DNA from: Vibrio sinus
Lineage (GTDB): Bacteria; Pseudomonadota; Gammaproteobacteria; Enterobacterales; Vibrionaceae
Direction of reading: 5' to 3'
Length of the DNA stretch: 64,000 bases
NCBI RefSeq assembly: GCF_023634645.1
Contig: NZ_JAMKMR010000003.1
Span: forward strand, 248,001-312,000
In this document: positions 1-8,225 of the stretch, in pieces
Layout: every line of letters starts with the position of its first letter
How positions within the stretch are numbered: position 1 is the first letter of the stretch
Notes under the pieces: model-generated
Database searches by the model: none
Seen by the model: the letters and a program-made list of their open reading frames with translations, nothing else
Told to the model about the DNA's origin: nothing
Made by a program: the position numbers and the translations under genes

Positions 1-51
1 TATAAGCCGTTTCAGCCTACGCTAACGAGCTCGGGTTTAAAAAGCTTTGGG

Positions 52-798
52 TTGTCGATACAACAGGTACAGCCATCAAGAGCACTTCGAGGTGTGGTAC
101 ATTCGTACTTGCAGGTAAACACAACCAAGCCAACACCTTACCCAGTCATTCCAGATGGCACCCAGGCATTTTTTATATCACCAATCGGAGTTAAGGTTGG
201 GATCATGAATAAACGCGCATTTGACCTACAGTTACTAGAAGGCGGGGTGTATTTCGGGGTTCAGTTTAAGCCTGGAGCGCTACGTTGTTTTTTTGATGTA
301 GATCTGTCCGAGTTCTCGGAGCAAATAGTAAACAGCAAGCAATTTGTTTTCTCACACTTTGAAGACCTTTGTGCCGCCATTTATCGAACTAACCACTTTT
401 ATGAACGGGCATCTATTTGCGAAAATTGGTTGTTGAAAAAGTATACATCAAAGCTCTCGGTGAAATTTAATCATGCACTTTCTTTGATATATAAGTCGTG
501 CGGAACAAATAAAATTAGCGCATTGGCTAATGATGTTGGTTGTACCAGCCGACATTTGAGTCGCCTATTTCAATTGTATACCGGGCTGAGCCCAAAATCC
601 TTTATGCAAACGATTAGGCTACAACATGCTTGCAAACAATTACACCTTTTACGAACCAGCTCCTCAAGTATGGCATTAGAACTGGGCTATTATGACCAAT
701 CTCATCTGTTAAAAGATTTCAAAAAACATTTTTCATGCAGCCCAAATCGCTTTTTTAACCGTTTTGGGTCCGATTTTTACAATAGTATCCAAACGTAA
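52..798 (+). CDS. AraC-family transcriptional regulator, 5' end uncertain
   Basis: This is a 248-residue regulator. The first ~130 residues resemble the sensor region of AraC proteins with a PDG...G.qFKPGA pattern (PDGTQAFF near residue 34, FGVQFKPGAL near residue 70). The last ~95 residues carry two helix-turn-helix motifs (VGCTSRHLSRLFQLYTG and LGYYDQSHLLKDF, followed by SPNRFF). The start shown is a TTG with no good ribosome binding site, and the frame stays open to base 1, so the true start could lie outside the window. The N-terminal PSRALRGVVHSYLQ stretch looks like a normal family beginning, which favours a start near here. It lies 39 bp upstream of a fabA-like gene on the same strand and may regulate the local lipid-type genes, which is inference. 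Confidence 0.82.
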   Translation: MSIQQVQPSRALRGVVHSYLQVNTTKPTPYPVIPDGTQAFFISPIGVKVGIMNKRAFDLQLLEGGVYFGVQFKPGALRCFFDVDLSEFSEQIVNSKQFVFSHFEDLCAAIYRTNHFYERASICENWLLKKYTSKLSVKFNHALSLIYKSCGTNKISALANDVGCTSRHLSRLFQLYTGLSPKSFMQTIRLQHACKQLHLLRTSSSSMALELGYYDQSHLLKDFKKHFSCSPNRFFNRFGSDFYNSIQT

Positions 799-836
799 TC
801 TGCAAAACTGTCCTCCTACAAGTAATGGAGGTAACG

Positions 837-1328
837 ATGCAGTTTTCGAATCAAGAAATTTTGTCTATGTCCAACGGTGACTTTTTTGGCTTGGGTAACG
901 CCCAGCTACCTAACTCTTCAATGCTAATGGTGGATAAGGTGAGCCATATTTCCAATAGTGGAGGGCTTTTTGGAAAAGGTTCAATCGATGCGGAGTTAAA
1001 AATAGACCCTCAACATTGGTTTTTTGATTGTCATTTTAAGGGAGATCCGGTGATGCCCGGTTGTTTGGGGATTGACGCTTTGTGGCAGTTATTAGGTGTC
1101 TTCTTAGGGTGGTCTGGATTGCCAGGAAAAGGCCGCGCCTTAGGAGTAGGCAAGGTGAAATTTTCCGGGCAAATATACCCTGACGCAGGCCAAATTCAAT
1201 ATCGGCTAGATATTAAACGTGTTTTTACAAAGCCAATGCCGTTAGGAATCGCCGATGGGCAGGTGATCCATAAAGGCAATGTTATTTATCAAGCAATAGA
1301 CCTTAAAGTTGGGCTTATTAAGGGATAA
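837..1328 (+). CDS. fabA: FabA-like 3-hydroxyacyl-ACP dehydratase
   Basis: This 163-residue protein belongs to the FabA hot-dog dehydratase/isomerase family, which dehydrates 3-hydroxydecanoyl-ACP and isomerises the product in unsaturated fatty acid synthesis. The active-site block WFFDCHFKGDPVMPGCLG contains the expected His (H66), and the Asp follows at D80 in GIDALWQL; GKGRALGVGKVKFSGQ is also family-typical. I chose ATG 837 over ATG 825 because GGAGGT (827-832) sits just ahead of it. It is slightly shorter than the usual ~171 residues and diverges at both ends. Its neighbours are an AraC regulator and an SDR rather than the usual chromosomal fabA context, so it may be a second, specialised copy. 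Family assignment is firm; the exact substrate is not. Confidence 0.88.
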   Translation: MQFSNQEILSMSNGDFFGLGNAQLPNSSMLMVDKVSHISNSGGLFGKGSIDAELKIDPQHWFFDCHFKGDPVMPGCLGIDALWQLLGVFLGWSGLPGKGRALGVGKVKFSGQIYPDAGQIQYRLDIKRVFTKPMPLGIADGQVIHKGNVIYQAIDLKVGLIKG

Positions 1329-1459
1329 CCAACTCTAAAAAGTTAAGAGAAATCAAAAGGACATACACCATAAACACACTGAGGGAATGCTTAACACTCT
1401 CTGCTTTAAGGAAAAAGCGATCAATCACTAATGTTCGCCAACCGATAGGTGAGGGTGTT

Positions 1460-1981
1460 TTATGCGAATCTTTTCCAAGGGCCGCGGACAATGGCATACA
1501 GGGCGTAGGCATTGAGTAGGGTGAAAAAGAAACTAACGACGCTAAATCCGGTGTAATAGTTTGCCAGAACGCCAAGAAGCATACTGACATAAACGCCGTA
1601 AACCCCCCATTTTCGCCAGTACCACATACCAAGGCATCCGATAATATTGATTGCGGAGAGTAGGCTATAGATAACTAGCATGCTGGTAGGAATGACAAAA
1701 GGTGTGCTATCGAGCTGTTGTAGTTGGTGGATCACCTGATTGGGGTTTACGCCCATATTCAAGAATAACCCATAGAAACTCGCCATGGTCGATTCCATCA
1801 TTTGTGAAGCAAGCAACACTTGGTTTTGGACCCAATGAAGGAGCGGGGTAGACTCGACAGCAAGCCCAATAACAACAACCGATGACAGAATAGATAGCCA
1901 TACATAGCTAGCAATCCAAAAACCATGACTGGGAGCGGCAACGCTTTCCTTCGCTAGATTCGGTTGTTGAGTTGACTGCAT
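1460..1981 (-). CDS. Small polytopic inner-membrane protein of unknown function
   Basis: The 173-residue product has about four hydrophobic segments: roughly residues 24-44 (SYVWLSILSSVVVIGLAV), 96-118 (TSMLVIYSLLSAINIIGCLG), 122-143 (WRKWGVYGVYVSMLLGVLAN) and 145-166. A short polar N-terminus precedes the first segment and the loop between the first two is amphipathic. The WRKWGVYG stretch resembles small membrane proteins sometimes annotated as DoxX-like or DUF, but I do not recognise the family. It runs antiparallel to the flanking fabA-like and SDR genes. AAAGG lies about 11 bp upstream of the ATG. No function is assigned. Confidence 0.72.
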   Translation of the reverse strand: MQSTQQPNLAKESVAAPSHGFWIASYVWLSILSSVVVIGLAVESTPLLHWVQNQVLLASQMMESTMASFYGLFLNMGVNPNQVIHQLQQLDSTPFVIPTSMLVIYSLLSAINIIGCLGMWYWRKWGVYGVYVSMLLGVLANYYTGFSVVSFFFTLLNAYALYAIVRGPWKRFA

Positions 1982-2127
1982 AGAGACAAAGCCTTTAATT
2001 TTAAACGTAAAATGAGTTATCTTAAGCGTTTCAGACTAAGGTTGTACAGCTTAGACTGATGCTAAATAGTACACGTATCAATCACGTAGTTGCAATCGTA
2101 GAATACATAGATAACAAAGGTATGACA

Positions 2128-2880
2128 ATGAAGCGAACACTCATTACTTGTGCCAACAGTGGAATTGGCTCGGAAATAGCGAAGAAGCTTGCGCATACAG
2201 ATCAACTGCTATTGGCTGCGAGAAACCAAACTAAACTTTGCCAATTGAACGCTGATTTAGGGCAACGTGCCGAGCAGTATGCACTGGACTTTTTTGATTC
2301 AAGCAGCATTCAACTTTGCAGCGAGCGTATTAATGGTGCTGGCCAATTAGATAATCTTGTCCTTATTTTGCCCCGTATTGAGGCAACAAGTGAAGTATTC
2401 CCCGAACATGATGAATGGTGCTCTTTGTTACAAAACTATTTTGTTAAGCCATTGGGTTTACTTAAATGTTTCGTAGAGAACGGCACCTTCGCTCAAAAGG
2501 CGAAAATTGTGATTGTTTCTGGGCTCAGTTCAAAATCAGCGTTAAGTCACTATTCTGCTAATAACAGCCTTAGAAGTACATGGTTAGGGCAGGCAAAAAC
2601 CATGTCATTAGCTTTAGGACCAAAAGGTATTTCAGTTAACACTTTGTCTTTAGGAGGAGTGATGACGGATGCGTATATCAGCAAACTGGAAGCAAAAGCC
2701 AGTAATCAAGGGTTGCCATTTGAGGCGTTGATGGAAAATGAAGTAGCAAACATTCCATTAAAGAAGTACGCCACTGTGGGTGAAGTCGCTGATGCTGCTA
2801 TCGCGCTGTTAGGTCCTATTGCTGACCATATGACGGGGCAAAATATTCTAGTTGATGGTGGTTTTTTCCGAGGGTATTGA
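2128..2880 (+). CDS. SDR-family oxidoreductase with an atypical active site
   Basis: This 250-residue protein has a Rossmann fold with an N-terminal nucleotide-binding motif (TCANSGIGSEIA, residues 7-18) and the C-terminal SDR signature GQNILVDGGFF. The catalytic region reads SGLSSKSALSHYSANNSLR: Tyr142 is present but the Lys expected four residues later is Asn146. The segment SANNSLR resembles the LSNxLR version of SDRs annotated as 3-oxoacyl reductases with a degenerate YxxxK, so activity on a classical ketone or alcohol is uncertain. I chose ATG 2128 because AAAGG (2116-2120) lies 7 bp upstream; the upstream in-frame ATGs have no site. It is near a fabA-like gene, so an acyl substrate is plausible but unproven. 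Confidence 0.82.
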   Translation: MKRTLITCANSGIGSEIAKKLAHTDQLLLAARNQTKLCQLNADLGQRAEQYALDFFDSSSIQLCSERINGAGQLDNLVLILPRIEATSEVFPEHDEWCSLLQNYFVKPLGLLKCFVENGTFAQKAKIVIVSGLSSKSALSHYSANNSLRSTWLGQAKTMSLALGPKGISVNTLSLGGVMTDAYISKLEAKASNQGLPFEALMENEVANIPLKKYATVGEVADAAIALLGPIADHMTGQNILVDGGFFRGY

Positions 2881-2929
2881 ACAGACGAGTTGTGCTATTG
2901 TTGTAGAGCAGTCCTTTGCTTTTAGGGTG

Positions 2930-3112
2930 TTAAACTTGGCTATTTTGTTCAGATTTCGCTCCTTTCCAGTGGGACTGCCGAAGACTTCTCAGGCTGCGCC
3001 TGATGAATCTGATTGAGAATATAACGACTGTTCCTACACAGAATACTCCTGCCCCTAACCCTGCAACGGATAAGATAAACACTACCCATTCAGAAAACTG
3101 CATATCAAACAT
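2930..3112 (-). CDS. Putative 60-residue single-pass membrane protein
   Basis: A short reading frame encodes a possible membrane peptide: an acidic/aromatic start (MFDMQFSEW), one hydrophobic segment of ~24 residues (VVFILSVAGLGAGVFCVGTV) and a very basic tail (IRFIRRSLRSLRQSHWKGAK), which would leave the tail in the cytoplasm. GTAGGT lies a short distance ahead of the ATG. There is no recognisable family. The membrane-plus-basic-tail layout is coherent, but the frame is short and could be chance. Confidence 0.4.
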   Translation of the reverse strand: MFDMQFSEWVVFILSVAGLGAGVFCVGTVVIFSIRFIRRSLRSLRQSHWKGAKSEQNSQV

Positions 3113-3333
3113 ATGATCTACCTACTTCAAAGTAAAGCGTGAGATCCTTACGCATGTCTTAAGCATCCTATGCAAAACTTAAGCCTCATGAGTTCACTTG
3201 AGCTTTCCCGCGTATTATCACATCCATTTCTTAACCGAAAATGAACAGCAGCCGTGCAGCAACGCGAAGATATTTTGCAAAATTGAGGTGATTTGGTTTT
3301 GGGTCAAATTGTCACGCTTCCTGCTGTACTTCT

Positions 3334-4347
3334 TCATTTTCTGAAGGAGTATTGTTTATCAACAAACCAGATTGCAAAAGCAACCACAGCCCAGCCGCCC
3401 AGAATGTCGACAAAATAATGCCAGCCTAACAAAAAAGTAGATGCCGTCAGTAGGGTATTGATGACCAGTAGTGGATAGAAAACCCGTTTGGTTTTTCTAA
3501 ATGTATAGGTCAACAGTGTTGCCCATATAATGTGGAAAGATGGGAAGCTTATCAGTCCCGCACCCACCACAGTTGGGGTTATGCCCTGGTGAATTTGTTT
3601 AAACTCAAGGGCTAAGTTTATTTGACCGTCAACGAGATACTTGTGGTCTAGAATACTGGCTGGAGATGCTGTCGGGAAAAAATAGTAAATCACAAGGCCT
3701 ATGAAGTTCACCAACGCAAAGTAGGCGATGAAACGCTCGCAATGTTCTTGTTTAAAGAAGATAAATAAGGATACGGGCAAGATAATTAACTGAATCGTTA
3801 GTGAAGCGTAGGCAAGGCCGAAGAATATTACGAGGTACTTGTGCTGGAAAAACGCGTTAATAATTTGGTTCTGGTCAAGGCCAATGAGTTGGTCGAAGTG
3901 GAACAAATAATTGTCTATTGGTGGAAGGGGTGTCAACCTAAGTATGGCGGCTAACGACATGACAACAAATACGCATAAAAACACGCAAGTCAAAAGAATC
4001 GGCTTGCGAGAAGTGGGAAATAGAGTTTTATAGTAACCAACAAACACAGCGATAGCTGCGAAAAAGGCCAGCGCGGCTATTGAATGTAGATAACTCTTGG
4101 GCTCAGTAAAATAATGTGTGGAAACACTATTATATAAATAACTGAATCCCATCAGGAGTAAGCTCAATAGGACACAAAACAGCGTAATTTTTTGCGCGGG
4201 ATTTGCATCTATATACGTCTCGGCCAAATAAGTGAATAATGATTTGTGCACATTGTTGTCAGCACAGCCAATATTGTTGTTGGCTGTGCTAATGTCTTGT
4301 TTTAAAGCCGTCATAATAGTCGTGATTACCTGAGAGAATATGGCCAC
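3334..4347 (-). CDS. PAP2-superfamily membrane phosphatase (PAP2_3/Aur1-like)
   Basis: The 337-residue integral membrane protein has at least six hydrophobic segments. Its C-terminal third carries the PAP2 signature in its Aur1/Ipt1-like form: SFPSFHIIWATLL (SFH replacing SGH) and LLGWHYFVDILGGW, which contain the two expected catalytic His residues and an Asp. This family hydrolyses or transfers phosphate on lipid phosphates. The longest frame begins at a GTG; there is no convincing ribosome binding site, and the first ~25 residues are polar and include a strong hairpin at DNA level (4261-4290). It follows an ompA-like gene with 32 bp between them and is co-oriented with the pilus operon, so it may be co-transcribed. 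The substrate is unknown. Confidence 0.8.
   Translation of the reverse strand: MAIFSQVITTIMTALKQDISTANNNIGCADNNVHKSLFTYLAETYIDANPAQKITLFCVLLSLLLMGFSYLYNSVSTHYFTEPKSYLHSIAALAFFAAIAVFVGYYKTLFPTSRKPILLTCVFLCVFVVMSLAAILRLTPLPPIDNYLFHFDQLIGLDQNQIINAFFQHKYLVIFFGLAYASLTIQLIILPVSLFIFFKQEHCERFIAYFALVNFIGLVIYYFFPTASPASILDHKYLVDGQINLALEFKQIHQGITPTVVGAGLISFPSFHIIWATLLTYTFRKTKRVFYPLLVINTLLTASTFLLGWHYFVDILGGWAVVAFAIWFVDKQYSFRK
4261..4290. repeat. Perfect 11-bp inverted repeat inside the PAP2 gene start
   Basis: AGCACAGCCAA (4261-4271) and TTGGCTGTGCT (4280-4290) are exact reverse complements separated by 8 bp. On the minus-strand mRNA the hairpin lies ~60-90 nt downstream of the assigned GTG start. There is no U-tract, so it is not a simple terminator. 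It could affect early translation, or it could mean that the real start is further downstream. Confidence 0.75.
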
Positions 4348-4379
4348 ATTCCATATTCTCTTATTTCATGCGTATCAAA

Positions 4380-5051
4380 TTAGTTGAGTTTTACGTCTGT
4401 ACGGCGGTTTTTCTCTCGACCCTTTGCCGTTTTATTGCTGGCAATCGGGTGAGTTTTACCATCGCTACTTGCGGTAAGTAAGCTTGGGTCTATACCGTGA
4501 TCTGCCAGATATTTCACTACACTGTCGGAGCGTTTTTGGCCTAACTTAGCGTTGTAAGCGATGCTGCCGATAGAGTCTGTATTCCCGACCACGTTGAGTG
4601 GGTGTTTGTTCGTTTTAATGGACTTAATTAACTGATCTAATACGTATTTAGAGCGGCTATTAAGCGTTGAATTGTTGAAAGAGAAGTATACTCTCGCCAG
4701 TACTTTGCCTTTCTGAGAAACACTAACACTTTGGTGCTCAGAGATAATACTTTTTAGTAAATACTCTTCACACTGCTTGTTGATAGTTTGCTGGCTGAAT
4801 GAATCTTCACTTAGCACACTTTGAATTAAATATTTATCTGGTGATACTTTATTCAGCATCTGAACTTGATTATATGGCCCTTGATTGAGCTTAAGCTCAG
4901 TGCCATCACCTACGATAATTTGTTCTTTAAACTCACCGTGCTTAGAGCCACAGTATAGGCTAAAAGCTTTATTTAAATCAGGTGCGTCTTTTGCTTGAGT
5001 TGTAAATGGCAGAGTTGCCGCCATCAGCAATATTAAATAAATGTTTTTCAT
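4380..5051 (-). CDS. OmpA-family peptidoglycan-binding protein
   Basis: The 223-residue exported protein starts with a signal peptide (MKNIYLILLMAATLPFTTQA, cleavage probably before KDAPD). Its last ~100 residues are an OmpA C-terminal domain: VYFSFNNSTLNSRSKYVLDQL, then VVGNTDSIGSIAYN, LGQKRSDSVVKYLADHGID and a final KNRRTDVKLN, all matching the peptidoglycan-binding OmpA-like fold. ATG 5051 is preferred over the upstream GTG because AAGTGG precedes it. It is 69 bp downstream of tadG on the same strand. OmpA-like proteins are often attached to tad loci, so a role in anchoring the pilus machinery to the cell wall is plausible. Confidence 0.86.
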   Translation of the reverse strand: MKNIYLILLMAATLPFTTQAKDAPDLNKAFSLYCGSKHGEFKEQIIVGDGTELKLNQGPYNQVQMLNKVSPDKYLIQSVLSEDSFSQQTINKQCEEYLLKSIISEHQSVSVSQKGKVLARVYFSFNNSTLNSRSKYVLDQLIKSIKTNKHPLNVVGNTDSIGSIAYNAKLGQKRSDSVVKYLADHGIDPSLLTASSDGKTHPIASNKTAKGREKNRRTDVKLN

Positions 5052-5119
5052 AATTACCACTTAAATATAGTTATGTATCTACTAGAAAAATAGAGACATA
5101 TTCATTTGTGTTGAACGGA

Positions 5120-6367
5120 CTATAACTTTCTTAGGTGTCCAGTTTCTTCGTTTATAATGCCTAATATTTCGTTGACCATTGTTTGGCCATCATCCGCTTC
5201 GTAAATATTATTGGCACCAACACACTGACCAAGTGCTTTGGTCGTGTCTGCTGTTGTACTAAATCCGATGTAAGCCATGGTCGTCTCGTATCCGTTACTA
5301 TCAAAAGTGTTACGGATGGTTTGGCACATGTTGCCCTGGTTCGTATCCATTAGTTCCTCGCCCCAGGTTTTATACACGTTGCCGCTTCTACCAGGAGGGT
5401 TACCATTGTCGTCACCATCAGAAATGATGATCATAATTTTTCGTTTGTTTCTATTGATGTCGTTTAGAAGTTGAGCGCCTCGTATAACACCTTGGAACGA
5501 CGCGGTAGAGCCTCCAGCTCTGAAGCTGTCTACGATTGCAGGAACATCTCGGGGTTGTGTCGATGGGATATCGTAGTAATAGCCGTAATAGCCATCAAGC
5601 TCATACTTATCCTCAGTAAAGATATCGTTTATCGTGCCATTAACATCTAATTCTGTTCTTGCATTGTTTCGATACACGAGATTATCAACCGCTTTAGTGC
5701 CATAACTAGTTTTGGTTCTTGTGTAATTGTCAAAGGCGGTAAATCCTAACGTGTTTCTTGGATCTGTATTGGTCAGCTCTTTTGCGACTTCAGCGATTAC
5801 CTGTTTCAAAATTTGTAACTTTGATTCGCCATAGCTTCCATTAGGTGGATAATTCATTGAGCCAGAAAAGTCTGCCACAATAACCACATCCGCTGGTGAC
5901 TGGTCTTTCTGCGAAATAGCACCGCTTGACGTTGTAAAGTACTGATCCATCTTCGGCTTATCAGTCGTGCCTTTAAACCAAGACTGTTGCGTTGTGGATA
6001 TGTTGATTTGATATTGAAATCCATCGACCAAACCACCTAAGCAATTTGAGTTAACATTCTCACAGTCTAAGCGTATGATTTTCAGAGAAGGAAATGAGTC
6101 GATATACGGCACGTAAGCCTTTGCATAATCTTTAACCAGATCACGGTTTACTTTACTACCAGACTCTGGTCCTTCCGAGTCTATGTTGGCGTCATTGAGG
6201 GCGGCAACGGCAATGGAAGCCACTTCAGATGCGTTATCCAACCTTGCTCTGGTCTGCAATGCACGAGCACCATCTGTTGCTAATGCAAGAAAACCTATCA
6301 TGCCCAATAAAAGTAGGGTAAATAAGATACCCGCAACGCCTTGCTGTTTATGTTTACTACGATGCAT
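5120..6367 (-). CDS. tadG: TadG-like pilus assembly protein with von Willebrand A domain
   Basis: This 415-residue protein has the N-terminal pseudopilin-like segment of TadE/TadG proteins (KHKQQGVAGILFTLLLLGMI, then LALATDGARALQTRARLDNA). From about residue 160 it has a von Willebrand type A domain whose metal site reads DFSGSMN (D166, S168, S170), with a later ISDGDDNG stretch. The family works at the inner membrane and periplasm in Flp pilus assembly or adhesion. It is the last tad gene, 3 bp after tadF, and an ompA-like gene follows. The Tyr-rich stretch near residue 258 (YGYYYDIPS) is unusual but in frame. Confidence 0.9.
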   Translation of the reverse strand: MHRSKHKQQGVAGILFTLLLLGMIGFLALATDGARALQTRARLDNASEVASIAVAALNDANIDSEGPESGSKVNRDLVKDYAKAYVPYIDSFPSLKIIRLDCENVNSNCLGGLVDGFQYQINISTTQQSWFKGTTDKPKMDQYFTTSSGAISQKDQSPADVVIVADFSGSMNYPPNGSYGESKLQILKQVIAEVAKELTNTDPRNTLGFTAFDNYTRTKTSYGTKAVDNLVYRNNARTELDVNGTINDIFTEDKYELDGYYGYYYDIPSTQPRDVPAIVDSFRAGGSTASFQGVIRGAQLLNDINRNKRKIMIIISDGDDNGNPPGRSGNVYKTWGEELMDTNQGNMCQTIRNTFDSNGYETTMAYIGFSTTADTTKALGQCVGANNIYEADDGQTMVNEILGIINEETGHLRKL

Positions 6368-6370
6368 ATT

Positions 6371-6922
6371 TTATCTACCTATCGAAAAAGAAGATGAATC
6401 GATAGCGCTGTAGTCACCACCGTAGTTATAACCATAAAAGTTGACGCCTTTGTAGCACAGAGTGACTCGGTACAAAGGGGCTTTTCTCGACCAACTCGTC
6501 ACAACAGAAAGATCTTGATATCCACTGATTGTTTTGTTGGGACGGCAAGAATACTGACCACGTGTAAAGTGAGTAACATGTGGCGCATTGTTATTGTTTT
6601 CATCGAACGTCATTCCTTCGATATATACGCCGAGATTCTTATCTTGGTACGTGTCAAACGTTCGTTTTAGTGAGTGTTTAGCGATGGTGTAAATAGCATC
6701 CGCGTCACTTGAACTAACAGTTTCATTGCTGTCATATAATTGCGCTCTTTCTCTTAGCAGGCTCACTAAGGAAAACGACAGTCGATCGAGCTGACCTTTG
6801 AGGGATATCTGCACAACGAGTTGTTCGCTGAATACCAATAGCATTGCAACAAAAAACATCATCAAGGAAAACTCAATGGCATACACACCTTGTTGTGCTT
6901 TTTTAGTATTGAGCTTTATCAC
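6371..6922 (-). CDS. tadF: TadF-like Flp pilus minor pseudopilin
   Basis: This 183-residue protein has a short basic N-terminus followed by a pseudopilin-type segment (KKAQQG then VYAIEFSLMMFFVAMLLVF). A Gly precedes the hydrophobic stretch and a Glu lies at about the fifth position after it, as expected for processing by the TadV prepilin peptidase. The rest is a periplasmic domain with paired Cys residues (YSCRPN, VTLCYKG). Its start overlaps the end of tadE by 20 bp, so translational coupling is likely. Identification rests on position in the operon and the N-terminal motif; TadF proteins diverge strongly. Confidence 0.86.
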   Translation of the reverse strand: MIKLNTKKAQQGVYAIEFSLMMFFVAMLLVFSEQLVVQISLKGQLDRLSFSLVSLLRERAQLYDSNETVSSSDADAIYTIAKHSLKRTFDTYQDKNLGVYIEGMTFDENNNNAPHVTHFTRGQYSCRPNKTISGYQDLSVVTSWSRKAPLYRVTLCYKGVNFYGYNYGGDYSAIDSSSFSIGR

Positions 6923-7403
6923 GTTGGTATTCCTGTACAGCTATCATCTCGCGGCTAAATAAGCCCGAGGTAAAAGTAAAAAACTTAGTAATGGGTTGAA
7001 ACTTGTAGTCCACATGGTAAATGGCAATAGGACTATCTGTTGGGTCACCGCATGTCACCGACCTTTGGTTCGTAGGTATGGAACATAGGTTAGTGACACT
7101 TTCAAGCGAACTCATACTGCTAAGGTACTGTATGGTTATTCGGAAGTTACTTGGCTCAATAACATTTGCCCAATAGGAGCTACTTTTATCAATGACTTCG
7201 TTGACCACTTTCATATAGTCAGTGTTACCGTCTGTTACTTTGGCTTCACGAACGGCTTGGGTCACAATCAGATCGCTTACCGAAGACACATACGACATAT
7301 AGCTCACTTCGACCCATAGCATCATGATGAGCCACAGGCAAAGAAAGCCCAACGTGAACTCTATGGACACAGAACCGCGAGTTTTACGCTTGAATGGCCT
7401 CAT
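6903..7403 (-). CDS. tadE: TadE-like Flp pilus minor pseudopilin
   Basis: This 166-residue product begins KRKTRG then SVSIEFTLGFLCLWLIMMLW, the TadE N-terminal processing and membrane motif (Gly, then a hydrophobic segment with Glu at position five). The remaining ~120 residues form a periplasmic domain with two Cys (TNLCSIPTN, VTCGDPTD) that could form a disulfide. It is separated from tadD by 3 bp and overlaps tadF. In characterised tad systems TadE and TadF are pseudopilins cleaved by TadV and are needed for fibre assembly. Confidence 0.9.
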   Translation of the reverse strand: MRPFKRKTRGSVSIEFTLGFLCLWLIMMLWVEVSYMSYVSSVSDLIVTQAVREAKVTDGNTDYMKVVNEVIDKSSSYWANVIEPSNFRITIQYLSSMSSLESVTNLCSIPTNQRSVTCGDPTDSPIAIYHVDYKFQPITKFFTFTSGLFSREMIAVQEYQRDKAQY

Positions 7404-7406
7404 TAC

Positions 7407-8201
7407 TTAACCTTTTCCCTTTTTGTTCTTGGCCGCTTTAGTTGGAGCTTTGTTGGTCTGGCTAGTATTGGTTTGCTTAACCAAAGACACTTCTTTTGTT
7501 GACTGCAGTGTTAGGTAAAGTTGAGCGATTTCTCTGTCGCTGTATTTGGGCTCAAGCAGACTCTGCATCAGCTGCAGATTTTTTGATTTTGCAACCGCTA
7601 GAATCAGGTTCGCCGTCATTTGTTTATCAGCTTGATCGTTTCTGTACAGCGGCATGATGCGGTTGATGGCTTGTTGATATTTACCCTGCAAAATATCCAA
7701 CACGACCAGGTTGTTGGTCACTTTGATTTCATTGTAGAAATGCGATCTTGCCAAGTTAAGCTCTTGTCTGGCTTTAGGATACATACCCTTGGTCGCATAG
7801 ATAACACCCAACAGGTTTTCTGTCTCGCCATTGGTCTTATCAAGTTTGTTTGCAGCGATAGCAGAGCTTAATGCCGCATTCGCCTCGCCCAACTCAAGCT
7901 GAGCTTTGGCTTGAATGATGAGTGAAGATACAGAAGGCTTTTTCTTGTTAACTGGTGCGATAACAAAAACTGCAGAGCCAGGATCCCCGTAATTAAGGTA
8001 AGCTTGCGCCAACTTGATACGGGTTGAGTCTGAATCTTTCTTTTGCAACTCTTGTCTATAAAGATTGATTAATCCTTTATAGTTTTTCGTTACTGTATAA
8101 GCAGATTCCTTTGCTAAATCCGCGTTTTGTACCGGATTTGAAGCACATCCTGATGCTAATAGTATGGCTAGGCATACCAAAAGTTTTTTGTATGTCATCA
8201 T
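7407..8201 (-). CDS. tadD: TadD-like TPR lipoprotein
   Basis: This 264-residue lipoprotein has the signal peptide LLVCLAILLASGCASN with a lipobox Cys, followed by several TPR-like helical pairs between about residues 35 and 225 (for example IKLAQAYLNYGDPGSAV and GETENLLGVIYATKGMYPKA). The last ~25 residues are Lys/Thr/Asn-rich and probably disordered. TadD is a lipoprotein likely to assist secretin localisation or stability, by analogy with other pilotins. It lies between tadC (24 bp) and tadE (3 bp). Confidence 0.9.
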   Translation of the reverse strand: MMTYKKLLVCLAILLASGCASNPVQNADLAKESAYTVTKNYKGLINLYRQELQKKDSDSTRIKLAQAYLNYGDPGSAVFVIAPVNKKKPSVSSLIIQAKAQLELGEANAALSSAIAANKLDKTNGETENLLGVIYATKGMYPKARQELNLARSHFYNEIKVTNNLVVLDILQGKYQQAINRIMPLYRNDQADKQMTANLILAVAKSKNLQLMQSLLEPKYSDREIAQLYLTLQSTKEVSLVKQTNTSQTNKAPTKAAKNKKGKG

Positions 8202-8225
8202 AGTTAAATACTTATAGAATTTGGT

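Noticed and set aside
1318..1632. 104-residue minus-strand frame at the end of the fabA-like gene
   Set aside because: It overlaps the real 173-residue membrane-protein gene in another frame and has no family features.
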